Positions 22,481 through 34,691 of a DNA stretch of 64,000 nt are shown here, one piece after another. The DNA is taken from positions 16,287,381 through 16,351,380 of the forward strand of contig CM036221.1 of NCBI GenBank assembly GCA_020631735.1. Direction: 5' to 3'. Within the stretch, counting starts at the first letter, position 1; the number at the start of each line of letters is the position of its first letter. The notes beneath the pieces are model-generated. The model made no database searches and was not told where the DNA came from. It saw only the letters and a program-made list of their open reading frames with translations. The position numbers and the translations under genes are program-made. Origin of the DNA: Saccharum officinarum (lineage: Eukaryota; Streptophyta; Magnoliopsida; Poales; Poaceae).

Positions 22481-22585
22481 GCCTTTGCTTTGGTTTCCCT
22501 CCACGCCACCGTAGCACCAATCCAACTGTGAAACCTCTCCGCATCGAATCTTTTCCCTCCACGCCACCATAGCAGCTTTGCCTTT

Positions 22586-22823
22586 GCCTCGTTTAGTTGT
22601 AAAATATTTTGTGAAATAACAGTAGATTTCCGTCACATCGAATCTTTGACACATGTATGGAGCATTACCTATAGATAAAAAATAAAATTAATTACACAGT
22701 TTAGATAAAATTCACGAGACTAATCTTTTAAGCCTAATTATACTATAATTAAAAACTAATTACTAAATAACAACGAAAATACTATAGTAGTATTTCGTAA
22801 AATATTTCGGAACTAAACAGACC
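22586..22823. mobile_element. Tourist-like MITE
   Basis: It has the shared Tourist-type core (cgtcacatcgaatcttt, agcctaatta) and ends gcctcgtttagttg and ggaactaaacagacccc. Boundaries are good to a few bases. Short host repeats (ccaa..tgtgaaacctctc) lie on both sides at 22516 and 22830. Confidence 0.75.
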
Positions 22824-23022
22824 CCAAGATTCCAACCGTGAAACCTCTCAGCATCGGCTGGTTTTGGAGGCCAGCCAAGTCGTCAAATCACATCAATCCA
22901 TGGCTTCGGCGTGTGGTGTGAGGCCTGTCGGACGCATGCAGCGGCCTCGTCACCACGCATGCACACTTCAGTCCTGTCAGCAGCCAAACAGCCGAAAACA
23001 AACGCCGTTTCTGCACTATAGA

Positions 23023-23298
23023 CTGGGATGAAAACGGATCGAATACGGACGGATATCACTGATATCGTATTTATTTTCATATTTATGTCCGGATTCGGAT
23101 TCGAATACGGATAGTATAAAAAATACCGGATAGGATATGATTGGATATCGACATCATAAATATGTGATTTAAATATTCGGATACGAATACGGTATCGGAT
23201 GTTAAATATCCGGACTCGGATACGGACGGATTAAAACTCCTCTACACGGATTCGGTCTCGAATACGGTCGGAAAATATCCGTACCGTTTTCATCCCTA
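23023..23298. mobile_element. hAT-type MITE with an 8-bp target duplication
   Basis: Termini are ctgggatgaaaacgg and the reverse complement tagggatgaaaacgg. It is flanked by actataga (23015-23022) and actatagg (23299-23306), 7 of 8 bases identical. The interior repeats 'gaatacgga' motifs. Confidence 0.85.
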
Positions 23299-23516
23299 AC
23301 TATAGGATAAGGACGAAGGACAACCAGTGGTCAGCTCAGCCTTCATTTCAAGGCCTGCATTCAAAGCTACAAAACGACCATCTTAAGCTCATTACTCTAT
23401 GCGGAGCCTTATGACATGCTTGTTGTGCTCATTGAAGTCTCAGCGGAGTAAACCCTAACCGAACGGATGGACACGAACGAACAAGAAAGGTGGGGGTGGG
23501 GGAGTGGAGTACTTAC

Positions 23517-23709
23517 CGGATTGCTCGGATCTGACTCTGTATGCGACGAAGGGACTAGATCCGCGGGGCAATACGGCGACGACGGCGCGGCGGACGTGGT
23601 ACGGTAGAAACAAACCGAATCCGGCCAGCCGAGCCAGGTGGATGGCGCCGTCCGTCACCAGGGGCGGCAGGTTGGGCTGGGGATAAGGACGGTGGGTGGT
23701 CGGCGGCAA
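23517..23709 (-). other. Possible first exon of an unidentified gene
   Basis: On the minus strand an open GC-rich stretch ends exactly at a consensus donor (CCG|GTAAGT, donor 23511-23516). It encodes a non-repetitive peptide including LARLAGFGLFLPYHVRRAVV. There is no clear ATG in this frame and no second exon was found downstream, so it may be a gene fragment or an untranslated leader. The surrounding 23299-24290 holds no other supported gene. Confidence 0.3.
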
Positions 23710-24299
23710 AGCGGGAGTGTGGGTGCGGGCGAAGAAGTAGTCGCGGCGGCGGTGGGAGCAATAGCGGGGAACGGCGCAATGACCGCGTGAGCGAATGGAA
23801 GAGGGAGAGTGAGGAAGGCGCGAGCTGATTCTTCAGACCAGCCGAACGGCTGGAAGAGGCCTGCTGCATGTCTGGGCCCCAAGGCCCATCAGCACTAGCC
23901 GAATCTAGCCGGGAAAAAGACCAGCTGAATGGGCCCTCTGTCTGACGGCCAACCACTCGTGTCATGAATCTATGCGACCAGCCGTTGGGCATTGTCCTAA
24001 ATGAATTCCAAGAAGTTAGTAGCTGAGTACGAATTTTCCAAAACAATCATACGAGTCGGAGCCCTCTCTATCATATCATTCATTCTTGCTGCATTAGGGA
24101 CGATCTTTTCGTTAAGCCTGCTTTCGAATGTTGGACCAAAAGCCATGCGGTTCAAGTCTGCCGCCGAAGAGTCGGTGAGGATGGTGACGGGACGAGCTCA
24201 GTGTTGTTCTGCTATTTTGGGTTTCGGGGAGACCAATTTTTTGTTTTTTTGGCCTTTTTTTGAAAGATTTTCATAAATTTGCCCCTGGAGATATCCTTT

Positions 24300-24520
24300 C
24301 AAAATCTAGACCCTCAGCTCGGCGCCAATTACCGCCATAATCTTTGGCAACAAGGTCATTGGCTGACGTAGGCGTCGACACAGATGTGGCGATGACGTGG
24401 CAATCATCATGGCGCCAATGACCTTGGCGCCCAGCATGGCGCCAATGACCTTGGCGCTGAGCATGGCACCAGGATCATTGGCGCCCAGCTTGGTGCCAAG
24501 ATCTATGGTGTCGTGGTGGT
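24300..24520. repeat. Cluster of ggcgccaatgacc-type motifs
   Basis: The motif 'ggcgccaatgaccttggcgc' and variants recur several times in both orientations (clearest at 24413-24470), making a dyad-rich block. It lies 3' of the MULE transposase remnant and may belong to that element's end; this is inference. Confidence 0.5.
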
Positions 24521-24889
24521 GTTTTAACCTAGCACCCACCCTTCCTTCCCGAGGCTTCTTCTTTTTCTTCCTCCTTCCTCTCGGGTTTTTTCTCTCCCCA
24601 CTTCGTCCTACCTCACGAATCGGCATATTGGACCGTGAAAACTTGGATTTGACCCGTAGATCTTCGAGAGCAAGGTATCCTCTCTCCCCCTCTAGTTTTT
24701 TTCATTGATTCGGTATATATTAGTCGTATTTTTCAACCTACGAATCGTCATTACTTAGGGTTTCCTGCACTTTTTAATATTTGTATGTATTATACAACCA
24801 TAGGATGCCAAAGCGTGGAAAAGCTAGCAAACCAAGATAACATCATGGCCTCTTGCGATATTATGCGTTCATTGTTGTGCATTTAATGG

Positions 24890-27800
24890 GAAACCCTAGG
24901 TTTAGGGTTTAATGTTCTCGGTAAGGTGCTGAGTACACCAACGATGGTGCAAAGGTGCATACCCCTCTATCTACTCTCGCACGACATTAAGTATGCCTTG
25001 GTGCCCATCAGATATAACACCAACCTCCCTACCAGGCTCAATCACATGTATCCAGACTAGCCTCAAGAACCATCCCCAACTGTCATTGTTCTCCTTCTCA
25101 ACCAAAGCAAATGCCAAAGGAACCAACTTGTTCGTGTCACAGGATATGGCTATAAGAAGTGTGCCTTGGTATTTGCCAATCAAGAACGTACCATCAATGG
25201 AGAAGATGGGACGACAGTGTCTAAAGGCCTCGACAAACTGAGGGAAGCACCAGAAAAGCATGGAAGAATATCTGCCTCCCATCCTTCCATGCATTAGGTT
25301 TTGGGATGTACTCATAATGCATGCCTGGATTCACCGCTTTGATTGCATTGAAAAGTACTGGCAACTGCTCATACCCATCCTCCCAGTCCCCACATATCAT
25401 CTTCCACGCTCGCTGCTCAGCCCTCCAAGCTTTACCATAAGTTATCACATAACCACCATACAACGCCTCAACGGTCTTGATAATTGTCCTAACCTTCATG
25501 TTGGGTTCTCCCTGCAATATTCCCATCAACCGCTTGGCAATGAGGGTCGATGTCAACTGTCGATGCTTCAGTGTGAGCACGAGGTCAACACAATTGTGTG
25601 GTCTAACAACTTTTGTGATCTTCCACTTTTTCGGTGACCTTTTGCTTCCTTGCACAAACCCTCCATGGGCAGCGTTCCTTATCGCACACAACTGTGTAAG
25701 GGCACTCAACATATGAATGCAAGACCTTGTAAGGTCTCTTTCGTATCAGTACAAACGCTTGGAACCACCTCTTTAATGCAAGGAGGTCCTTGAATACCCT
25801 ACCCTTCTCAATTACCATGTTAGGGCCGGCCTCAAGAGCTTCTAGCAGCTCACATCACGTCCTTCTGCACACGTCTGATCGGAATAAGCAAGATCATTGA
25901 ACTTGTGAACTCTTGGATCACAGCGGCTAGGAAAGATACGCCTCAACATCTCAACGTCACTCTCCGTCAGCTCTCCAATAGGACGATCATCATTAGAATC
26001 AAGAGCCCTTGCCATCTCATATGGCTTGGAATCATTCATAATTTCAACACTATTAGAGCCACGGGATCCATCTCCACAGTGCACTTGCGCAACAACAGGG
26101 GGCACATCCACATTGTTAGGGATGTCTCCTGCAACGTAAGTAGAAATACGAGGAAAGAATAAGAAAAATGGATGTAAGGAAGGGGGTAAGCTCCCAATAA
26201 CGATGTGGATAAGAACACTTACTCGAATGATTATGTGTTAAAAGGATCTCATGAGGAGGATCTGCCACAACATCATCAGTCCAACAAGCATCTCTGTTGA
26301 CGGTAGTTAACATACATCAAGAACCGTCAATTTACCTTGCATAAATGGTGAAAATGGATCAATATCATAGACTAGGAGGTTATTACTGACAAATTCCATG
26401 AGTTTTGGTGAATTTGTGTTTTCAGCAGGATTTAATCAGAAAACCGGCAAGGAGGATCAAAATGTCAAATAAAATCAAATTTAACAGTGACGAAAACTAT
26501 TCTAGAAGACTCCAGAGGACTCCGGGAGGCAACCCCCCGAGGTAGAGCCTGAGAGGCCGCCAGGTGGGACTAGTCGGCCCCACCCAGGTGCCATCTGGCC
26601 CCGAATGGTGGGCCCCACTTGTCAGCTTCTGGAATGTTCCTCCACCACCTCTCTAGATTGCATCTACGTCGTTCCTTAAGTCGGTTTGATCCAAGGGTTC
26701 GTGTTACACCCCTAGGGCTATATATATAGGCCTACAACCCTTGGAGGAAAGCCAAGTCTGGATCCTGAGAGCTGAAAGGCTAGAAACCCTAATTCATATT
26801 TCCACCAGGATCTAGGGCCAGCAATCAAGAGAAGATTAGTTCTCCATAGGATCTAATCTTGTATTAGAGATAGAGAGATAAAGTGAGAGAGTAGAGTTTT
26901 AGAGGAGTTCCAGCCTGTCGGTGCTCTCTCTACAGCTGTATTCTGGCGGAATCAAGTTCTACTGGAACTTGCTTCTGAGATTTCTCTGGTAATCGACTTC
27001 TGATTCAAGTAAGCATCTTGTTCATATTGTTCTTCAAGTCTATGACTCTCTTTTGAGTGCTTTGATCTTGGTGGCTCTAGATTAGAGTAGTATTTGTAGT
27101 GTAAGTGTGGTGCTTAGACTAGGGTTACTCGTAAATGCACCCACATTTTTCGGATCGGTGGTAGCTCGCGAAGGTGACTTTTATAGCTTCGTTGAATCCT
27201 GTGTAGTTCACCTCCCGTTAATAGGACTAGTAGGAATTTGATCACTTTTAGAAAAGAAACTCTGAATTTATTCCCTATTAGACATCTTCCACAATAGAAC
27301 AATAGAAGGCAAAGCTTACCGAGATCGAAACTAGACATATCTCAGTAGTCTCCCTTATATTCCTATTTTCTGACCTTGGTTGTGAAGTTGGGTTAGGACT
27401 AAGACTTAGTTATTCTCACTTTCCTTTGGGTTCGATATTAAAACTGGGTTATTATCGGTGAAGTGCTACAACTACAACGGTATAATATCTGTGCCATTGC
27501 AGATATATATTCTCTCTGTGTGCATTTAACTTATACCAACAATCTCCAACTACCTCATTGGGGACAGATTGGGTATCGGGAACTGTAGGTGCAACCTCCA
27601 CGTCCATATCAGGTTCCGGGACGGGAGGGTCAAAGTGTGCCTGCTGACCCATTTTCTGGGGAAAACCCATGAGGAATGCGATCAAGTACCAGCTGACGCA
27701 CAAACACATCCAAACTTTGGAACTGGCTCGTCATAGCAGATCTCACATAGTTCTCCCTTTGATTCGCACACCCAATTGGGATCATCTTCCTTGAATGCTG

Positions 27801-28018
27801 GGAGAGGAACCTAGGTGAAGTACACCCTCAACTATGATGCCATCATCATTATCAGCTCCATGGCAATGTAGCTCCTCCCGAGTCCTTGCAACCAACTCAC
27901 TAAATGAAGGCTTCTCGTTGAAGAACACAAGCATATTTTGTATGTCAACAAACTCAACATATTCATAGCGATCTCTTTCCACGGTGCCTCCATGATATAT
28001 GCTCACTAGGTTGTCCAT
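24890..28018 (-). pseudogene. MULE (MuDR-type) transposase gene, frameshifted and split by a solo LTR
   Basis: Read on the minus strand, it starts at ATG 28018 (MDNLVSIYHGGTVERDRYEY). It continues through an acidic linker (HFDPPVPEPDMDVEVAP), then a region with an intron at 26222-26129 (GTAAGT...TTGCAG). The MuDR N-terminal domain follows (CPYTVVCDKERCPWRVCARK; WKITKVVRPHNCV), then a DDE-type MULE core (SIDGTFLIGKYQGTLLIAI, LVPLAFALVEKENNDSWGWF, VISDGHQGILNVVRE). The frame breaks near 27650, 25860, 25640 and 25240, has a stop at about 24971, and homology fades near 24890. The transposase would cut and paste MULE ends; this copy cannot. I could not define TIRs. Confidence 0.88.
26295..27541. 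mobile_element. Solo LTR inserted in the MULE transposase gene
   Basis: The 1247-bp sequence begins tgttga and ends caaca, with exact 5-bp target duplications atctc at 26290-26294 and 27542-27546. It has a TATA-rich promoter-like stretch at 26719-26728 and no internal gag-pol, so the two original LTRs have recombined to one. Joining the flanks restores the transposase reading (NEVVGD / ACWTDD). Confidence 0.9.
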
Positions 28019-28020
28019 CT

Positions 28021-28855
28021 AGTAGTTCAAACAAAAATTGAAATACAGTTTGTTTAGTCCAAAGTAGCTACTATATAGTACCTCTCTAATACATACTAAC
28101 CACCTACACCCTAAGTATATAAATACAATCTATTAACTACATAGCTAAATCCTACCTAAATAACTATGTCACTAGCTATCTAACTATATTTATCTATCTA
28201 TATTTATCTCACTAACTAAATCAACTAGCCATCTAATAACTATATCTATGTACACTAGCTATCTAACTATATTTATCTAACTATATCTATCTCACTAACT
28301 AAGTCAACTACCTACATCATCAAATTTACTAGAAACTACCAAATAATCAAAGTAGCACTACAATTCAAGCTAACTCAGTACCTACATTGCATATTCAAAA
28401 ATTTTACCTGTCCAAATCAAAGCACGCGACGTTGGAGGCGAATAGAGCTCTGACAGTTGTTGCGGCCTTGCAGCAGGACACTAGCCCCTCCCCTGCGGGC
28501 GAGGAGGGGCAGGCTCGTGGACGCCGGAGCAGGGGCCAGGGTCGTGGCTGGGCGGAGATGGCTATTGCTACTGCTTTCGTTGAGAAATAAAGTACACAGA
28601 GAAATCAGTCACTCTTAATTTATCTATATGTATATATTATAAATACTAATATATAGGATACCTAATCTTATAGATACTATTAGATTATTAGTCATGTTGT
28701 GTACTGTATAAAAAACTTATTTTAAAATATAGATATTAATATTATTTTTATAAATCTAGTTAAATTTAAAATTTGATTGATTCCTCAAAATACGAGACGT
28801 ATACTTATTTCAAATGAAAAGAATATGTGTTAGGATGTACATTTTTTCCCAAAAA
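28021..28855. other. Intergenic, upstream of the MULE gene
   Basis: 28130-28320 is low-complexity ctatctaactatat-type repeat. 28410-28590 is a short GC-rich block with an Arg/Gly-rich ORF of no recognisable family. I support no gene here. Confidence 0.4.
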
Positions 28856-28859
28856 TTTT

Positions 28860-29285
28860 TCCTTCTCAACCGGCACATCCTCATCGAGTGTAACATTACA
28901 AAGGACGTTTGATTAATTATGTTAATATTTGTATTTGGCATGGTAAGGACCCGATTGGATGTTCCCGTGTTTATGTATGAAAATTAAACTAATTCTTATG
29001 AAATTTCTATATTATTTCCTTGAAATTTTTCTGCATTTCTAAATCTAAATCTGAAGCTGCCAAGCAAGTTGAACACAATAGCCTTGTTCCGGAAGATCTT
29101 TGCACGGAGTCATTACTCTGGAGTTTCTCATCTTTTGGTGGTAGTCAGCGTTAGTTAGCTTGGTGGCAAATCGTGTTAAGCAAGAAGCTAGATTGTAAAA
29201 AATGTGGTTATGTGTATATAGTTTAAAAATTAAAATAAAAGAAGCCTTGCAATATAATTTTTAAAGGTACTAGCTATTAGGTGGC
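28860..29285. repeat. Segment paralogous to 18245-18712
   Basis: It shares many landmarks with the end of the gene A downstream flank (tttgtatttggcatggtaa; gaagctgccaagcaa; gcaatataatttttaaagg). It probably marks the downstream end of the copy that contains fragment C. It is non-coding. Confidence 0.8.
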
Positions 29286-30730
<1,445 letters not shown>

Positions 30731-31862
30731 CATTTGTTCTGAATTATCGCTAGCCAAAATAGATAATTTGAAGAGTAAATTTTACTTAAAAAGTGACACC
30801 AGATATAAAAAAGTGTTTTTTTACTTAAACGGCTTTTCAGATGATAATTTAAAGAGTGATTTTTTAAAAAAAAAACTGTTTGGCATGTTCTAACTGCGTC
30901 GTCGGAGTTAGCACAGCAATGTGGCGACATAGGTAAATAGAAAATTCAAATACGATTCTTTGCTTCTTTCCGAAAAGGAAAAAAAAGATGCGCATGTGAC
31001 GTCTTTTCGTTGCCTAACTTTGTACAGTATACTTGGTAGTAGACGATTCTTTGCTTCTTTCCGAAAAGGAAAAAAAGATGCGCATCTGAACTGTGGGCCT
31101 GTTGAGATGCCAAAAAATTTTGGCTAAAATTTCTGTAGCACTTTTCGTTGTTATTTGGTAAAATTTGTCCAATCATTGACTAACTAGGCTTAAAATATTT
31201 GTCTCAACATTTACAGACAAACTGTGCAATTAGTTATTTTTTTACCTATATTTAATGCTCCATACATGCGTCTAGAGATTTGATGTGACGGGTTCTGCAT
31301 AAAAATTTTTGGCTCATTTTGGCCATCTAAGGGGGTGTTTGGTTTGGGTGTTAAAGTTTAACAAATACTGTAGCACTTTCATCTTATTTGACAAAAAAAA
31401 ATTCAACCTTGAACTAATTAGGCTTAATAGATTTGTCTCGTACATTACTCCTAATCTGTGCCGATATGCATGCAATTAGTTTACATTTAGTACTCCATGT
31501 ATTTAAGGGAACATTGATGTGATGGGAGTTAAACTTTAACAAAAAAAATCAAACCAAACGGGGTCTAAGCAAGGCCTGTAACGTGTTTTCGTTGCCTAAC
31601 TTTGTACAGTACTTGCTAGTAGAAAAATGATTTTATGGAAGTGCTCACCCCTAAAAAAGGAAACAAAAATATGAGGAGTCAGATAATCTAAAGTTTAATT
31701 AAATGTATATAAACATGTCCTAATATTTATCATAGGAATAAGCATTATTAAATTAATTTCGAAATAGATTATCATAATAAACACACGTAAAATATAGTAA
31801 ATCTAGTAAATACTGAGATTTTTTGTACTCTTGACAAAACAAGATTTGCGTTGTTTTTAGTA
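30731..31862. repeat. Upstream flank of gene B, paralogous to host flank in the tandem array
   Basis: It matches 3673-4951 and 8352-9630 from 'catttgttctgaatt' to 'caaaacaagatttgcgtt', but lacks the Harbinger-type MITE and the Helitron. It runs directly into the gene B promoter and so preserves the ancestral arrangement. It carries its own nested MITE pair. Confidence 0.88.
31095..31576. mobile_element. Tourist-like MITE containing a second nested MITE (31331-31565)
   Basis: The outer element has ends gggcctgttgagatgcc and ggccatc...taagcaaggcc, target duplication tgt (31092-31094, 31577-31579). The inner element has ends gggggtgtttggtttggg and aaaccaaacggggtc, target duplication taa (31328-31330, 31566-31568). 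The inner family recurs at 44987-45215. Confidence 0.9.
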
Positions 31863-31872
31863 TATACGGAGA

Positions 31873-31880
31873 TATATAAA
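31873..31880 (+). promoter_or_regulatory. TATA box of alanine-rich gene B
   Basis: TATATAAA lies 74 bp upstream of ATG 31954, in the same context as gene A (tacggagat...aaacaggcccccggccgc). Confidence 0.7.
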
Positions 31881-31953
31881 CAGGCCCCCGGCCGCCACCT
31901 TTCCCTTCGCATTGGTATCGCTCGCTCGCCACACCTCCACCTCTACCACCAAG

Positions 31954-32502
31954 ATGATGTACCCGAGCGACCTCATGGGAGGGCTGGACCGCCTGAGGCA
32001 GCAGGCGGCGAGAGCCGCGGCCTCAACCGTCTCGCTGGCCAAGCCGGCGGCGGGCGCCGCGGTGGCGGGGCTAGCCTCGACCGTCTCGCTGGCCAAGCCG
32101 GCGGCCGGCGCCGCGGTGTCGGGGCTAGCCTCGACCGTCTCGCTGGCCAAGCCGGCGGCCGGCGCCGCGGTGGCGGGGCTAGCCTCGACCGTCTCGCTCG
32201 CCAAGCCGGCGGCGGGCGCCGCAGTGGCGGGTCTAGGCTCGGTAACGCGTCACGCCGCGGGCATGGTCTCCACCCGCGAGGGCGCCGTGAAGACCGCGGC
32301 GGCGGTCGTCGGGGGCGCCGTCGGCGCCTACTTCCTGTGGCCCACGGCCGCCTTCGTCCCGGCCGCCGCCGCCACCATGAAGGCGCCGGCCGCCGCCGGG
32401 TTCCTCATCTCCCGCGCCGCGTTCGTCGCCAACCCCCAGCTCTACTTCCAGATCCTCCGCACCGCTGGTGCCGCCGCGGCTGCCGCGGCCTTCGCCGTGT
32501 AG
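31954..32502 (+). CDS. Alanine-rich 18-residue-repeat protein, gene B (4 repeats)
   Basis: A single exon encodes 182 residues, the paralogue of gene A. It has the same N-terminus (MMYPSDL.GGLDRLRQQAARA), only four ASTVSLAKPAAGAAVAGL units (residues 23-94), then the conserved C-terminal domain with the YFLWPTAAFVPAA hydrophobic stretch and ANPQLYFQILRTAG. It ends in one extra Val. Length differs from gene A by exactly four repeats, apart from that Val. The native upstream flank is present and, unlike gene A, not displaced by a Helitron. The 3' UTR is cut 105 bp after the stop by a CACTA insertion. The function is unknown to me. Conservation of both frames despite heavy transposon load suggests that at least one copy is under selection, which is inference. 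Confidence 0.8.
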   Translation: MMYPSDLMGGLDRLRQQAARAAASTVSLAKPAAGAAVAGLASTVSLAKPAAGAAVSGLASTVSLAKPAAGAAVAGLASTVSLAKPAAGAAVAGLGSVTRHAAGMVSTREGAVKTAAAVVGGAVGAYFLWPTAAFVPAAAATMKAPAAAGFLISRAAFVANPQLYFQILRTAGAAAAAAAFAV

Positions 32503-33121
32503 TGGATGACAGGAAGGATGAGTGAAGCCAGCCCTCACTGTTATGCGTCTATATACTAGTATATGTTGTGATTTCGTGATCATGGTCGGTCAGGTCTGTA
32601 GAGTGTACACTAGTACAGGAATGACATATACTCCCGGTTGGCAACCCCCTTTACTCCCGGTTGCCCAACCGGGAGTACGTTTTCGGGAGTAAAGGTTCAC
32701 AACCGGGAGTAAAGGGGGACTTTTACTCCCGGTTGGTAATACCAACCGGGAGTAAAGAGTCAGCTAGGCCCGCGGCCTGATAGACACCTTTACTCCCGGT
32801 TGGTATTACCAACCGGGAGTAAAAGTCCTCTTTTTTTCCTTTTTCTTTTTCATTTCAATTCATAATTTATTTTGGTTTTAAAATAGGTTTTCGTATACGA
32901 TTTTTGCCCTACAAATAATATATGCATACACGTGTATATAGTAAAGTTTGGTTTCGAGCAATGTACGCAAGTAACCCAACTAAAAAGAAAGTATATACAA
33001 ACAATTTGTGCACCATATATAATACAAGCTTGTATTGTATACTTTCATCATCGTGTCCGTCCTTTGGATCCGATAACAAGTTGTCATGACCCATTACATT
33101 CAAAATAAAGTTATCATGACC

Positions 33122-33471
33122 CTAGTTTTTTGGAAGCCATTGTTCATCGGGGTTAAAGTAGAACTCGGTGCCGGGCTTTAAGACCTGTTCATTAAGAAAT
33201 CCTGCTATCGTCTCTTGCATTGCTTTGAGATTGTGTGTTTGCAGGGTTTTCTCTTTCAAATTTGTAGTCTACAATTTGAGTTAAAGAAATATTATTAGTA
33301 TATATATCAAGAATAATGATAAATCAAGAAAAAAGTAGTAGTATTTAGATACATACTTTTTCCGTCTCTAGACGAGTTCTTTTTTAGCACAACTTCAGGA
33401 ACTCACAAATATAGTATCCACAGTGATTGGTCCCATGTGGCTGCCGCAGAATCCACTTTAGAAGAAAACAG
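33122..33471 (-). pseudogene. Ulp1-like (C48) protease, C-terminal exons, captured
   Basis: The minus strand reads WILRQPHGTNHCGYYICEFLKLC at about 33471-33400, split here as WILRQPHGTNHC then GYYICEFLKLC. It resembles the catalytic Cys region of SUMO-protease-like C48 peptidases found in plant transposons. About 150 bp further on, MQETIAGFLNEQVLKPG...EFYFNPDEQWLPKN ends at a stop (complement of 33122-33124), as in the family's C-terminal exon. The catalytic His and Asp exons are missing and a stop follows LKLC, so it is a fragment. Carriage of Ulp1-like genes by CACTA and MULE elements is established knowledge. Confidence 0.65.
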
Positions 33472-34691
33472 ATTCAGTATCCGATCCGGTATAGGTAAAT
33501 TGATACATATAGGAAGCAACATAGAGAAATTGAACTAATATAGCAATATAGTACTTAATTGAAGTTTATTTACACGCAATGGCGCTTTGCGTTGTGTCAT
33601 ATGGTGAAATATTTTTCAAACTTGTCAGCACAACCATTTCCAGATCGTTGCTCTGGATGTTTAGCCATGATGGTTGCATCATATTATTATACCTGTCTAC
33701 TTGGCCGTCGGTAGACCCTGCTTTAGTTTTCGATTCTGATGATGGTTGCGCAGAAGCAGTTCAGTGCTTACTCTAGCAAAGTGATTATGTATAATACTGC
33801 TTTGTTTTCACTATGGCTTTACTATCTTAACAGGACAGTAAATAGCAAAGATGAATTGAATTCACTTCCATCATAATAGTGGAGAATCTGGTGGTATGGT
33901 CGAACTCCTTAATTCCTGATGCTTCTGCAAAATACTTTCCGCTTGAGCTAAATTAGGTTGTTCAGAGCTATAAGACAATTTTTCTGAACATACTGTTCAG
34001 TGCTAAATAAGTCTCAGGGATCAAGTCACTGTGGCTAAAGATCTGATCAGTGATTAAAAACAAAGCTGGTTTTGACATAGTTTTGCAGTCTAACACCCTT
34101 TAAACTTCTGATAATGTGCTTTGACGTGTGTCAAAGCACCTTTTTTCTATTTGGCACACTGTACATGCCCGTGGATATCAAAGTATTCTATACTGAAGAT
34201 CTATAAAATCGAGGACAATGTTGTATCAAAGTATTCCCAGAGTTTTTGTTATAATATCTAACTTTTAAATTTTTATTGCTCTATTATCTTCTTTTCCCCA
34301 AGCAAACTAAGCAGCTCAATTTCATTGACTCAAAAACTAATTGAGAAATATTTTTCACACAGAGCATCCACTCATAATATAGGCTATAGCTACAAATATG
34401 ATAAACTGTAGCCTCCTAGTTTGAAACTGAAGCTAAAACCAGATCACTTATGACTTAACTTTAAATTTATGAATAGAACTGCACAAAACACCTGAACAGT
34501 ATAGACTGTGTATTGTGTAGTCAAGAAAGCTCTTGGCAGGTGAGAAACACAAATACCTACATCTTACTTTTTTTATATAAGTGGACTCTAGGAAACTACG
34601 GAGTAGCAGGAGCCTAGGACCAATAAAATCTTAGCATCCCAAAACTATACAGTAAATGTGCTATGTCTGTAAAAAGATCAAGGAAACCTAC

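Noticed and set aside
31851..32525. Longer Arg/Gly-rich ORF overlapping gene B
   Set aside because: Out of frame with the conserved protein and starts upstream of the TATA box; gene A does not preserve it.
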